From positions 1 to 7,023 of the forward strand of contig CANNJG010000100.1 in the NCBI GenBank assembly GCA_947504795.1: a DNA stretch of 7,023 bases. Direction: 5' to 3'. The notes below the pieces were generated by a model. It saw nothing but the letters and a program-made list of their open reading frames with translations, made no database searches and was not told the origin of the DNA. This DNA is from Legionellaceae bacterium (GTDB taxonomy: Bacteria > Pseudomonadota > Gammaproteobacteria > Legionellales > Legionellaceae). The translations under genes were made by a program, and so were the position numbers. This document shows positions 1-6,519 of the stretch, piece by piece (position 1 is the stretch's first letter; every line of letters begins with the position of its first letter).

Positions 1-681
1 CAAGACATAACCCGACGTGTCTTCTAAACCAATATCCATCACCACTAAATCATATTTGCCAGGCTCAAACAAGATTAAGGCCTGACCTCCGGTAGCGGCA
101 GTATCCACTTCACATTTCAGCGCCAAAAGAAGTGCTTCTTCGACTTGTTTCGCTACAAAATTATCTTCGACAATCAACACTCGCGGCGCCCCCCCTTTGC
201 TAACGGCGGGTAAATCGATAATTTGAGCCGCTTCACGAATAAATCGTTGTTCGTGAAGTCGTTGCTCTGTTACTTCTATCATCACGATCACAGCACCTAT
301 CACCTGGCCACTTGTATTTAAAAGCGGGTCGCGATTACACACATAATAACGAAAGGTGCCATCCGATTGAACAATCGGATGCAACGTTTTCTCATGTTCG
401 GGCTTTCCAGAAAAAATCACAGCCATATCATCTAAACGATAAGCTTCACTCGCCTCTGCCGTCCATTGCGTCGCTTTAGCCAATTTCTCGTAAGGGTTGC
501 CGGTGAAGTCATGAATATTTGTTAATCCAAGCAATCGCGAAAAATGCACATTACATCCTTGCAACCTACAATTTTCATCGACCCAATAAACCAGATACGG
601 CATAGAGTTCAATATCGCAGAGTAATACTGGCGCAACTCTTGGATATCCATTTGGTGATCGTTTTTCAGGTTCTCATCCAC
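1..681 (-). CDS. PAS domain / response-regulator receiver protein, N-terminal 227 residues (3' end beyond window)
   Basis: The - strand is open from a GTG at 681 to the window edge. A PAS sensor domain covers about residues 16-140, with 'MPYLVYWVDENCRLQGCN' near its start and 'VIGAVIVMIEVTEQRLHEQ' as its last strand and exit helix. After a short linker a CheY-like receiver domain begins near residue 167: 'RVLIVEDN' carries the acidic pair E172/D173, and 'YDLVVMDIGLEDTSG' carries the presumed phosphoacceptor D216. The window ends before the receiver's Thr/Ser and Lys positions, so those and any later Hpt or output domain cannot be seen. There is no HisKA or HATPase domain between PAS and receiver, so this is not an ordinary hybrid kinase; phosphate would have to come from another protein. 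No membrane segment is visible, which suggests a cytoplasmic protein. GTG at 681 is preferred because GGGGAG lies just upstream; ATG at 651 is the in-frame alternative. It is divergent from rpsU. Domain calls are secure; signal and output are unknown. Confidence 0.88.
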   Translation of the reverse strand, partial: MDENLKNDHQMDIQELRQYYSAILNSMPYLVYWVDENCRLQGCNVHFSRLLGLTNIHDFTGNPYEKLAKATQWTAEASEAYRLDDMAVIFSGKPEHEKTLHPIVQSDGTFRYYVCNRDPLLNTSGQVIGAVIVMIEVTEQRLHEQRFIREAAQIIDLPAVSKGGAPRVLIVEDNFVAKQVEEALLLALKCEVDTAATGGQALILFEPGKYDLVVMDIGLEDTSGYVL

Positions 682-685
682 GGAT

Positions 686-691
686 AACTCC
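686..691 (-). promoter_or_regulatory. Ribosome-binding site selecting the GTG start of the PAS-receiver gene
   Basis: Reading the - strand, GGGGAG stands six bases before the GTG at 681. No comparable purine run precedes the internal ATG at 651, so this site favours the GTG start. Confidence 0.6.
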
Positions 692-710
692 CCATAACAG
701 TAATTTTCTA

Positions 711-739
711 AGTATAATCTTAAATTCTTACATAATAAA
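711..739 (-). promoter_or_regulatory. Candidate sigma-70 promoter for the PAS-receiver gene
   Basis: On the - strand, TATACT (711-716) is a good -10 hexamer. TTTATT (734-739) lies 17 bases further upstream as a weak -35. Transcription would start near 704, giving a leader of about 23 bases before GTG 681. The -35 is poor, so an activator may be needed or the true promoter may lie elsewhere. This is pattern matching only. Confidence 0.4.
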
Positions 740-740
740 C

Positions 741-769
741 TTGACGATTGACATAGATGACACTAAAAT
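741..769 (+). promoter_or_regulatory. Sigma-70 promoter of the rpsU operon
   Basis: TTGACG (741-746) and TAAAAT (764-769) are separated by exactly 17 bases; each hexamer differs from consensus at one position. Transcription would start near 776, giving a leader of about 60 bases before rpsU. It lies back to back with the candidate promoter of the divergent PAS-receiver gene: the -35 boxes are adjacent (734-739 and 741-746), so one bound regulator could affect both. No operator was recognised. Confidence 0.7.
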
Positions 770-822
770 CATCAACCTGTAATGGTCTAAGTGACCTATC
801 CATACTAATGTACACTACTACT

Positions 823-827
823 GAGGA
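823..827 (+). promoter_or_regulatory. Ribosome-binding site of rpsU
   Basis: GAGGA lies seven bases before the rpsU ATG at 835, a good Shine-Dalgarno match at normal spacing. It supports this start codon, which also fits the N-terminus expected for S21. Confidence 0.75.
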
Positions 828-834
828 TAACTGA

Positions 835-1068
835 ATGCCCACCGTTCGCGTGAAAGAAGGCGAAAATCCTGAATATGCGCTCCGTCGTTTCAAACGTTCG
901 TGCGAAAAAGCAGGTTTATTAACTGAACTACGTCGTCGTGAATTTTATGAAAAGCCAACTGCGGAACGGAAACGCAAGCAAGCTGCTGCAGTTAAACGCC
1001 ATCTAAAAAAAATTTCCAGAGATGTTGTTTCTAGCCGTTTTGACCGTCGTAGAAGACGCAGTGAATGA
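835..1068 (+). CDS. rpsU: 30S ribosomal protein S21
   Basis: This 77-residue basic protein matches bacterial S21 through its core: 'ALRRFKRSCEKAGLLTELRRREFYEKP' is the family signature, followed by 'ERKRKQAAAVKRHLKK'. S21 sits on the platform of the small ribosomal subunit near the 3' end of 16S rRNA and helps pair mRNA with the anti-Shine-Dalgarno sequence. The E. coli protein is 71 residues, so this one is about six longer. Its tail after residue 60 departs from the usual sequence and ends in an arginine run ('FDRRRRRSE'). It is the first gene of the operon, behind a good promoter and ribosome-binding site. Its TGA overlaps the next gene's ATG (ATGA at 1065-1068), so the two are probably translationally coupled. 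Confidence 0.97.
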   Translation: MPTVRVKEGENPEYALRRFKRSCEKAGLLTELRRREFYEKPTAERKRKQAAAVKRHLKKISRDVVSSRFDRRRRRSE

Positions 1069-1505
1069 CGCTTAAAGACCGTATTCAAACCGATATTAAA
1101 GATGCCATGCGTGCCCAAGATAAACAAAAAATTGGGACGCTGAGATTGATTACGGCTGCCGTTAAACAAATTGAAGTTGATGAACGTATTGACGTCGATG
1201 ACCAGCGATTACTAGGCGTTCTGGATAAAATGGTGAAACAACGTAACGAATCCATTCACCAATTTCAAACTGCCTCACGTCACGATTTGGTGCAACAAGA
1301 ACAATATGAACTCGGCATTATCCAACACTATCTACCCACACCCCTGACCGAATCCGAAATTTTAACGCTAGTAGCGCAAGCGATCGAAGCAACGCAAGCA
1401 GAAAAAATGAGTGATATGGGTAAAGTGATGAATCATTTAAAACCATTACTGCAGGGCCGTGCCGATATGAGTAAAGTGTCGGCACTGATTAAAGAACGCT
1501 TATAA
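1065..1505 (+). CDS. yqeY: GatB/YqeY-domain protein
   Basis: The 146-residue product has the usual length and sequence of the YqeY family. The N-terminal part 'LKDRIQTDIKDAMRAQDK' leads into 'LGTLRLI'-type helical sequence ('IGTLRLITAAVKQIEVDER'). The family's C-terminal signature is also present: 'DMGKVMNHLKPLLQGRADMSKVSALIKERL', positions about 117-146. The fold resembles the tRNA-binding tail of GatB, the glutamyl/aspartyl-tRNA amidotransferase subunit. The free-standing protein has been linked to tRNA amidotransferase-like roles, but its exact function is not settled. No good Shine-Dalgarno precedes its ATG, which overlaps the rpsU stop, so translation probably depends on ribosomes finishing rpsU. 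Presence of this gene between rpsU and dnaG is common in many gammaproteobacteria, although E. coli lacks it there. Confidence 0.93.
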   Translation: MTLKDRIQTDIKDAMRAQDKQKIGTLRLITAAVKQIEVDERIDVDDQRLLGVLDKMVKQRNESIHQFQTASRHDLVQQEQYELGIIQHYLPTPLTESEILTLVAQAIEATQAEKMSDMGKVMNHLKPLLQGRADMSKVSALIKERL

Positions 1506-1582
1506 ACCCAGCACTCTCAGACTTTAGAACCAAAGAATTCAGGCCCAAACTTCAGTGACTTAAGAAAACCTTAGGCAACCCC
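1506..1582 (+). other. yqeY-dnaG intergenic spacer without a recognisable terminator
   Basis: In E. coli an attenuating terminator before dnaG lowers primase relative to S21. In these 77 bases I find only very short inverted repeats and no GC-rich hairpin followed by a T run. The only Shine-Dalgarno-like element before dnaG is TTAGG at 1571-1575, seven bases from the ATG, which is weak. Low primase output here could therefore rest on weak translation initiation rather than on a classical terminator. Confidence 0.5.
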
Positions 1583-3334
1583 ATGAACGGTCTCATCCCT
1601 CGTCAGTTTATTGACGAATTGTTAATGAAAACTGATATTGTTGATTTAATTGACAGTTATGTGCCGCTTAAAAAACGCGGGCAAAATCACTTAGCATGCT
1701 GCCCCTTTCACCAAGAAAAAACCCCTTCTTTCAATGTCATCCCGAAAAAACAGTTTTATCATTGTTTTGGGTGTGGCGCGAGCGGTAATGCGGTCAGTTT
1801 CATCATGAATTATCTCCATCAATCTTTTCCGCAAGCGATCGAAACCTTAGCGACGAAATTAGGGTTATCCATCCCTCGTGAAGACCGTCCAGAGCGTTTT
1901 AAACAACTGGTTTCCTTGCACCCACTCCTGCAAAAAGTTGCCGATTATTATCAACAAACGTTGCGGAGCAGCTCTGCTGCCGCAGCCGTCACCTACCTCA
2001 AACAACGCGGCGTCAATGGACATATTGCCAAACATTATCAAATTGGCTACGCCCCCAATGGCTGGCACACATTAGAACAACAGTTTCCTAAAAATCGCGC
2101 TGACTTATTAACAACAGGTATGTTGGTGGAAAAAGACGATGGCAACCATTATGATCGCTATCGGCATCGAATTGTGTTTCCAATCCATGACCGGCATGGA
2201 CGCATCATTGGATTTGGTGGGCGTGCCATTGACGCTGACCAACAGCCTAAATACCTAAATTCTCCCGAAACCCCCCTATTTCAAAAAAGCCGAGAATTAT
2301 ACGGTCTCTATCAAGCAATCCAGCAGCAACCCAAGCATCCCAGTATCATCATTGTCGAGGGATACTTAGATGTCATCGCATTAGCCCAACATGGCGTTTC
2401 TAATGTCGTAGCAACCCTAGGCACAGCAACCACGCCCTATCATATTCAACTGTTAAGTAAATATACATCGCATCTCATTTTTTGTTTTGACGGCGATAAG
2501 GCAGGACGTCAAGCAGCATGGCGAGCACTCGAAAGCAGTGTCCCTCATTTAGATGGCGAATTGAGCGCAAGCTTTGCATTTCTCCCTGAAAGTCAGGATC
2601 CTGACAGTTTTATTCGTGTACATGGCCAAACAGGGTTTGAGGCGCAATTAGGCGAGGCTTTATCCTGGCACCAGTTCTTTTTTGATACGTTATTGGGGAA
2701 TGCACCACATACGGACCTCGCGGGAAAAAGTCAGTTAATTCATGCAGCCAAACCCTATCTTAGCAAAATGAATAGCGGCCCCTATAAAACATTACTGATT
2801 GAGGAATTAGCCCGCTTAACCCGGATTGAATCGCATCGAATTGAAACATTGCTGTTAGAGCAAACGCCGAACCTCTCAACGCCGCCTCAGACAACCCAAT
2901 CGGAGACTTTATCTAGAACACCCCTGCATATCGCCCTATCTTTACTGATTCAACATCCTGATATCATTCATCAACAGATACGGACGATGTTACTCCCCAT
3001 AGAGCTAGAGGATGAGTACATAGTATTGGCTTCATTGCTGCAACATTTAAATGAGCATCCCATGAACCACACCGCGACACTCATAGAACATTATCGAGAA
3101 ACCCCTTGGTTTGATATACTCACTCAATTAGCGACATGGGCGCATCAAGTCCCGGAGCATGCGATCGCGAGTGAATGGATGGCAACCCTACAATTTATTC
3201 ATAAAAAATCACAAGAAAATCAGATTCGACGCCTGATAGATAAGTCAAAACAGGGCATACTTACCGAAAGCGAGCGCTATACCTTACAACACATGTTGCA
3301 GGCAAGACACCCCACTATTCATCCTAGTTCATAA
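1583..3334 (+). CDS. dnaG: DNA primase
   Basis: The 583-residue protein is full length (E. coli DnaG has 581). It makes the RNA primers for lagging-strand and origin DNA synthesis and works with the DnaB helicase. The N-terminal CHC2 zinc domain has ligands C40, H43, C61 and C64 ('CCPFHQEKTPSF', 'YHCFGCGASGNA'). The RNA-polymerase core includes 'IVFPIHDRHGRIIGFGGR' (197-214) and 'KYLNSPETPLFQKSRELYGL' (223-242). The TOPRIM catalytic centre has E259 and D263 in 'VEGYLD', D303 and D305 in 'FDGDKAGR', and 'DPDSF' at 339-343. The divergent C-terminal part, roughly 440-583, fits the helical DnaB-binding domain. All key residues are intact. The ribosome-binding site is weak, as is usual for this low-abundance protein. 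The next gene's strong ribosome-binding site overlaps the dnaG stop codon. Confidence 0.98.
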   Translation: MNGLIPRQFIDELLMKTDIVDLIDSYVPLKKRGQNHLACCPFHQEKTPSFNVIPKKQFYHCFGCGASGNAVSFIMNYLHQSFPQAIETLATKLGLSIPREDRPERFKQLVSLHPLLQKVADYYQQTLRSSSAAAAVTYLKQRGVNGHIAKHYQIGYAPNGWHTLEQQFPKNRADLLTTGMLVEKDDGNHYDRYRHRIVFPIHDRHGRIIGFGGRAIDADQQPKYLNSPETPLFQKSRELYGLYQAIQQQPKHPSIIIVEGYLDVIALAQHGVSNVVATLGTATTPYHIQLLSKYTSHLIFCFDGDKAGRQAAWRALESSVPHLDGELSASFAFLPESQDPDSFIRVHGQTGFEAQLGEALSWHQFFFDTLLGNAPHTDLAGKSQLIHAAKPYLSKMNSGPYKTLLIEELARLTRIESHRIETLLLEQTPNLSTPPQTTQSETLSRTPLHIALSLLIQHPDIIHQQIRTMLLPIELEDEYIVLASLLQHLNEHPMNHTATLIEHYRETPWFDILTQLATWAHQVPEHAIASEWMATLQFIHKKSQENQIRRLIDKSKQGILTESERYTLQHMLQARHPTIHPSS

Positions 3335-3340
3335 AGGAGA
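3334..3340 (+). promoter_or_regulatory. Strong ribosome-binding site of the reductase gene, overlapping the dnaG stop
   Basis: AAGGAGA begins on the last base of the dnaG TAA and sits six bases before ATG 3347. It is nearer to the anti-Shine-Dalgarno consensus than the site of any other gene in the operon. The reductase could thus be translated far more than primase from the same message. Confidence 0.75.
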
Positions 3341-3346
3341 CAGACG

Positions 3347-4471
3347 ATGATCGAATCAGAGATTGAAGCCTACATCACCCCGCTGTGTGTTGAACAAAAA
3401 TCAACACTCGCTGGTCTAACTCACTATCGCCTCTTAGGAAAAAGTGGCTTACGTGTCTCCCCCTTATGTCTGGGTACTGGCGGAAAATCGGGTGAGTTAT
3501 GGTGTCCGCCTTGGATGGTTAGTTTGCAAAAAGCTCGGCCATTCTTGCATCATTTCATCGAAGCAGGTGGAAATTTTATTGATACCGCAGATTGTTACCA
3601 CCATTCCGAAGCGGTCATCGGCTCCTTTCTTGGCGAATGTCCAGATCGCGATGCATTGGTTATTGCCACCAAATGTTCTTTTAGTCCGACTCAAGGCGAT
3701 CCGAATAATGGAGGAAATAGCCGCAAATACCTACTAAAAGCCCTAGATAACTCACTACGTCGCTTACAAACGGACTATGTTGATGTATTGTGGATTCATA
3801 ATTGGGATACTATCACCCCAGTTGAAGAACTTATGTCAACACTGCATCAGCTGGTACAAACTAATAAAGTCCGCTATATCGGATTAAGCAATATTCCGGC
3901 TTGGTATCTTGCGCGCGCGCAAACACTTGCTGAATGGCGTGGTTTCGAAAAAATATGCGCAATTCAAATGGAGTATTCTCTCGCCATGCGCACGATTGAA
4001 TTTGAGTTTTTCCCCGCGGCGAAGACATTGGGGGTCGGGATCTGTGCCTGGGGGCCATTAGCCAATGGGTTACTCTCCGGTAAATACCATATCTCGGATC
4101 GCCACATAGAGGGTCAAGGGCGTATCAGCGAAGGTCAAGCCATAGATCCCTATATCGATCCCAATCATCACAAGATCCAAAAAATGGTCACCCACTTAAA
4201 ATTCATGGCGCAACAGCTAGAACGCACGCCCGCACAAATAGCGTTAAACTGGGTCAATCAACGACCTAATATCTCGTCAACACTGATTGGGGTGACGACG
4301 TTACAACAACTAACCGATAATTTACAGGCGCTTGAATTCACTTTACCAACGGAATTCGTGCAGCAATTGGATGAACTCAGTCAACCGCCGTCTTGTTATC
4401 CTTATTTTTTTCATGAGGATGCTTATCTCGCACAAACCCTCAGCAAAACGCGTATAGAACAAAAAACTTAA
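3347..4471 (+). CDS. Aldo/keto reductase family oxidoreductase
   Basis: The 374-residue product is a complete aldo/keto reductase, a TIM-barrel family that reduces aldehydes and ketones with NAD(P)H. The family start 'YRLLGKSGLRVSPLCLGTG' lies at residues 27-45. The catalytic tetrad is present: D79 and Y84 in 'NFIDTADCY', K109 in 'VIATKCS' and H151 in 'VDVLWIHNWD'. Later motifs include 'VRYIGLSN', 'GPLANGLLSGKY' and the cofactor-side 'LIGVTTLQQLTDNLQAL'. About 26 residues precede the usual start; the strong ribosome-binding site at 3334-3340 and the lack of another nearby Met support this start. No signal peptide or membrane segment is seen, so it is probably cytoplasmic. The substrate cannot be told from sequence. 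It sits between dnaG and rpoD, 12 bases after dnaG, where these two are normally adjacent, and is probably read from the rpsU operon promoter. Confidence 0.93.
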   Translation: MIESEIEAYITPLCVEQKSTLAGLTHYRLLGKSGLRVSPLCLGTGGKSGELWCPPWMVSLQKARPFLHHFIEAGGNFIDTADCYHHSEAVIGSFLGECPDRDALVIATKCSFSPTQGDPNNGGNSRKYLLKALDNSLRRLQTDYVDVLWIHNWDTITPVEELMSTLHQLVQTNKVRYIGLSNIPAWYLARAQTLAEWRGFEKICAIQMEYSLAMRTIEFEFFPAAKTLGVGICAWGPLANGLLSGKYHISDRHIEGQGRISEGQAIDPYIDPNHHKIQKMVTHLKFMAQQLERTPAQIALNWVNQRPNISSTLIGVTTLQQLTDNLQALEFTLPTEFVQQLDELSQPPSCYPYFFHEDAYLAQTLSKTRIEQKT

Positions 4472-4489
4472 AGTTATTTATGGGATAAA

Positions 4490-4519
4490 CTGGCAAGTTT
4501 TGTTAACCCAGTCTATAAT
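4490..4519 (+). promoter_or_regulatory. Candidate sigma-70 promoter for rpoD
   Basis: TATAAT (4514-4519) is a perfect -10 box. CTGGCA (4490-4495) is a four-of-six -35 at 18-base spacing. Transcription would start near 4526, giving a leader of about 80 bases. An arm pair ACTGG (4489-4493) and CCAGT (4508-4512) overlaps the -35 and reaches the -10, as an operator might. I saw no clear sigma-32 (CTTGAA / CCCCAT) motif here, although rpoD in E. coli also has a heat-shock promoter inside dnaG. Confidence 0.6.
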
Positions 4520-4546
4520 AAAGGCTTTGAATGCAGTAGTCTGAGC

Positions 4547-4573
4547 ACCCTCTGTGAGTTAACTCTGTTGGGT
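4547..4573 (+). promoter_or_regulatory. Inverted-repeat element in the rpoD leader
   Basis: A perfect 10-base palindrome, GAGTTAACTC (4556-4565), is nested inside outer arms ACCC (4547-4550) and GGGT (4570-4573). It falls within the predicted rpoD leader, 33 bases before the start codon. It could be an RNA stem or a protein-binding site. No T run follows, so it is not a classical terminator. Its function is unknown. Confidence 0.35.
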
Positions 4574-4595
4574 CTTTCAAATCATCAGCCAGGGT

Positions 4596-4610
4596 ATGTT
4601 TATTATATGA
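4596..4610 (+). other. Four-codon mini-ORF overlapping the rpoD start
   Basis: An ATG at 4596 reads Met-Phe-Ile-Ile and stops at TGA 4608-4610, so its stop overlaps the rpoD ATG at 4607 as ATGA. AGGG ends only one base before this ATG, which is too close for a normal Shine-Dalgarno, so translation of the mini-ORF is doubtful. The geometry would permit coupling. Confidence 0.25.
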
Positions 4611-6481
4611 GCAGCATAAACGAACAAGAGCAACAACAGTCCCAGATTACGAACGTCATTCGCTTGGGTAAAGATCAAAATTATTTAACTCACGCACAGA
4701 TTAATGACTTATTACCTAATCTTGTTGATACTGAAAATTTTGACGTCATCATTTCAATTTTAGAAAATATGAACATCAAGGTATTTGAGCAGCCTCCTGG
4801 TGAAGATGAATTAATCGCTTTGTTTGGGAGTACTGAAGAAGCCCCGGAAGATATGGACGAAGCGGCCACGATTATCGCGTCGGTCGACAAAGAAACCGGC
4901 CGAGTAACTGACCCCGTGCGTGCTTATATGCGCGAAATGGGTACGGTGGAGCTTCTGACGCGTGAAGGCGAAATTCGCATTGCCAAACGCATCGAAGAAG
5001 GCATTTATCAAGTTCTCCATTCACTAGCTCATTACCCTGAAACCATCAAATTAATCTTAGACGATTTCGATAAAGTCGCTTCAGCAGACATGCGCCTCAA
5101 TGAAATCATCAGTGGTTTCTCTGATGATGAAAGCGTGCCACCACCATCCAGCATTGGATCGATGCTCGACGAAACTCAGCAAGAACCAGCCGAGCTGGAG
5201 CTGTCGGATGCTGAAGAAGCGGACGGTGAAGGCGCCATTGCCGAAGTCGATGACGGACCTAACCCTGAACAAGCAAAGATTTATTTTGATGAATTACGCG
5301 AACATTACAGCACAGCAATGGGTGTCTTGAATCTTAAAGGGCGTCGCGATAAAGAAACACAAATTTTACTAGAGACGATGTCTGAGTCTTTTTTAAAGTT
5401 GAAACTGACGTCAAGACAAGTGGATCGCCTCACGCGACATTTTCGCCAATTACGTAACCATGTTCGTGAGTTTGAACGTAACATTATGCGTATTTGTATT
5501 GAAAGAGGCAAAATACCTAGAAAGTTATTTATCGATACCTTCCCTGGAAATGAAACCGATCTCGAATGGCTCGATAAGCTTGTAAAACAACATGGCAAAA
5601 AACTAGACACGCCTAAAATGGCTGAACTCGCTCCTGAAATCAAGCAGCTGCAGAAGAAACTAACACAATTTGAAACTGAATATGGGTTAATTGTCAGTGA
5701 GATTAAAGATATCAATCGCGAGATGTCTCTAGGAGAAGCCAAGGCCCGCCGTGCTAAAAAAGAAATGGTAGAGGCTAATCTTCGTTTAGTAATTTCTATT
5801 GCAAAAAAATATACTAATCGAGGATTGCAATTCCTAGATTTGATTCAAGAAGGTAATATTGGATTGATGAAAGCCGTCGATAAATTTGAATATCGTCGCG
5901 GTTATAAATTTTCAACTTATGCAACCTGGTGGATTCGACAAGCCATCACGCGCTCGATCGCGGATCAAGCGCGTACCATTCGTATTCCGGTACATATGAT
6001 TGAAACCATCAATAAATTGAATCGAATTTCACGACAAATATTGCAAGAGACTGGCCGCGAAGCAACGCCTGAAGAATTGGCCGAAAAGATGGAATTGAGT
6101 GAAGATAAAATTCGCAAAGTCCTCAAAATCGCGAAGGAACCGATCTCAATGGACACACCTGTCGGGGATGATGACGAATCACGACTGGGTGATTTCATTC
6201 AAGACGACAATATCGAGTCACCCATTGAGTGTGCCACTGCAGAGGGATTAAGAGAAGCGACGCTCGAAATCTTGGCCACCCTCACCCCCCGCGAAGCCAA
6301 AGTCTTGCGGATGCGGTTTGGGATTGAAATGAACACAGATCACACATTGGAAGAGGTCGGCAAACAATTTGACGTCACACGCGAGCGAATTCGTCAGATT
6401 GAAGCCAAGGCCCTCCGTAAACTGCGTCATCCATCGCGTTCGGATAAGTTACGCAGCTTCTTAGAGGGTGATGAGAAATAG
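4607..6481 (+). CDS. rpoD: RNA polymerase primary sigma factor (sigma-70)
   Basis: The 624-residue protein directs RNA polymerase to housekeeping promoters. Region 1.1 covers about residues 1-85 ('NYLTHAQINDLLP' resembles E. coli 'GYLTYAEVNDHLP'). Region 1.2 is at 101-135 ('DPVRAYMREMGTVELLTREGE'). Next comes a long non-conserved region with an acidic stretch near 195-222. Regions 2.1-2.4 lie at about 382-464; 'YKFSTYATWWIRQAITRSIADQAR' contains the aromatic DNA-melting residues and the -10 contacts. Region 3 follows. Region 4 lies at about 559-618, with helix-turn-helix 'LEEVGKQFDVTRERIRQIEAK' for the -35 element. ATG 4607 is chosen because it gives the expected N-terminus; a TTG at 4568 would add 13 atypical residues. 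AGGG at 4591-4594 is a distant ribosome-binding site (12-base gap). The protein is intact and slightly longer than the 613 residues of E. coli. Confidence 0.97.
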   Translation: MSSINEQEQQQSQITNVIRLGKDQNYLTHAQINDLLPNLVDTENFDVIISILENMNIKVFEQPPGEDELIALFGSTEEAPEDMDEAATIIASVDKETGRVTDPVRAYMREMGTVELLTREGEIRIAKRIEEGIYQVLHSLAHYPETIKLILDDFDKVASADMRLNEIISGFSDDESVPPPSSIGSMLDETQQEPAELELSDAEEADGEGAIAEVDDGPNPEQAKIYFDELREHYSTAMGVLNLKGRRDKETQILLETMSESFLKLKLTSRQVDRLTRHFRQLRNHVREFERNIMRICIERGKIPRKLFIDTFPGNETDLEWLDKLVKQHGKKLDTPKMAELAPEIKQLQKKLTQFETEYGLIVSEIKDINREMSLGEAKARRAKKEMVEANLRLVISIAKKYTNRGLQFLDLIQEGNIGLMKAVDKFEYRRGYKFSTYATWWIRQAITRSIADQARTIRIPVHMIETINKLNRISRQILQETGREATPEELAEKMELSEDKIRKVLKIAKEPISMDTPVGDDDESRLGDFIQDDNIESPIECATAEGLREATLEILATLTPREAKVLRMRFGIEMNTDHTLEEVGKQFDVTRERIRQIEAKALRKLRHPSRSDKLRSFLEGDEK

Positions 6482-6519
6482 ATAACGCTCCTGACATCCT
6501 CGTAACCAGAGAATAGGAC

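Noticed and set aside
748..753. Perfect TTGACA -35 box upstream of rpsU
   Set aside because: No acceptable -10 hexamer lies 16-18 bases downstream (the sequence near 770-777 is not TATAAT-like), and the spacing to TAAAAT 764 is only 10. The overlapping TTGACG at 741 fits better.
4568..4606. Extension of rpoD upstream to a TTG start at 4568
   Set aside because: The 13 extra residues do not resemble any sigma-70 N-terminus, no good ribosome-binding site precedes the TTG, and the TTG lies inside the leader inverted repeat. ATG 4607 gives the expected protein start.
5305..5742. 145-codon open frame on the - strand inside rpoD
   Set aside because: It lies wholly antisense to the conserved sigma-70 frame, its product is a low-complexity Ser/Leu/Ile-rich sequence typical of antisense reading, and it has no recognisable domain.
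6488..6501. Sequence CTCCTGACATCCTC after rpoD, reminiscent of IS200/IS605-type element ends
   Set aside because: No TnpA/TnpB coding remnant and no characteristic GC-rich subterminal hairpin accompany it; a short chance resemblance is the simpler reading.
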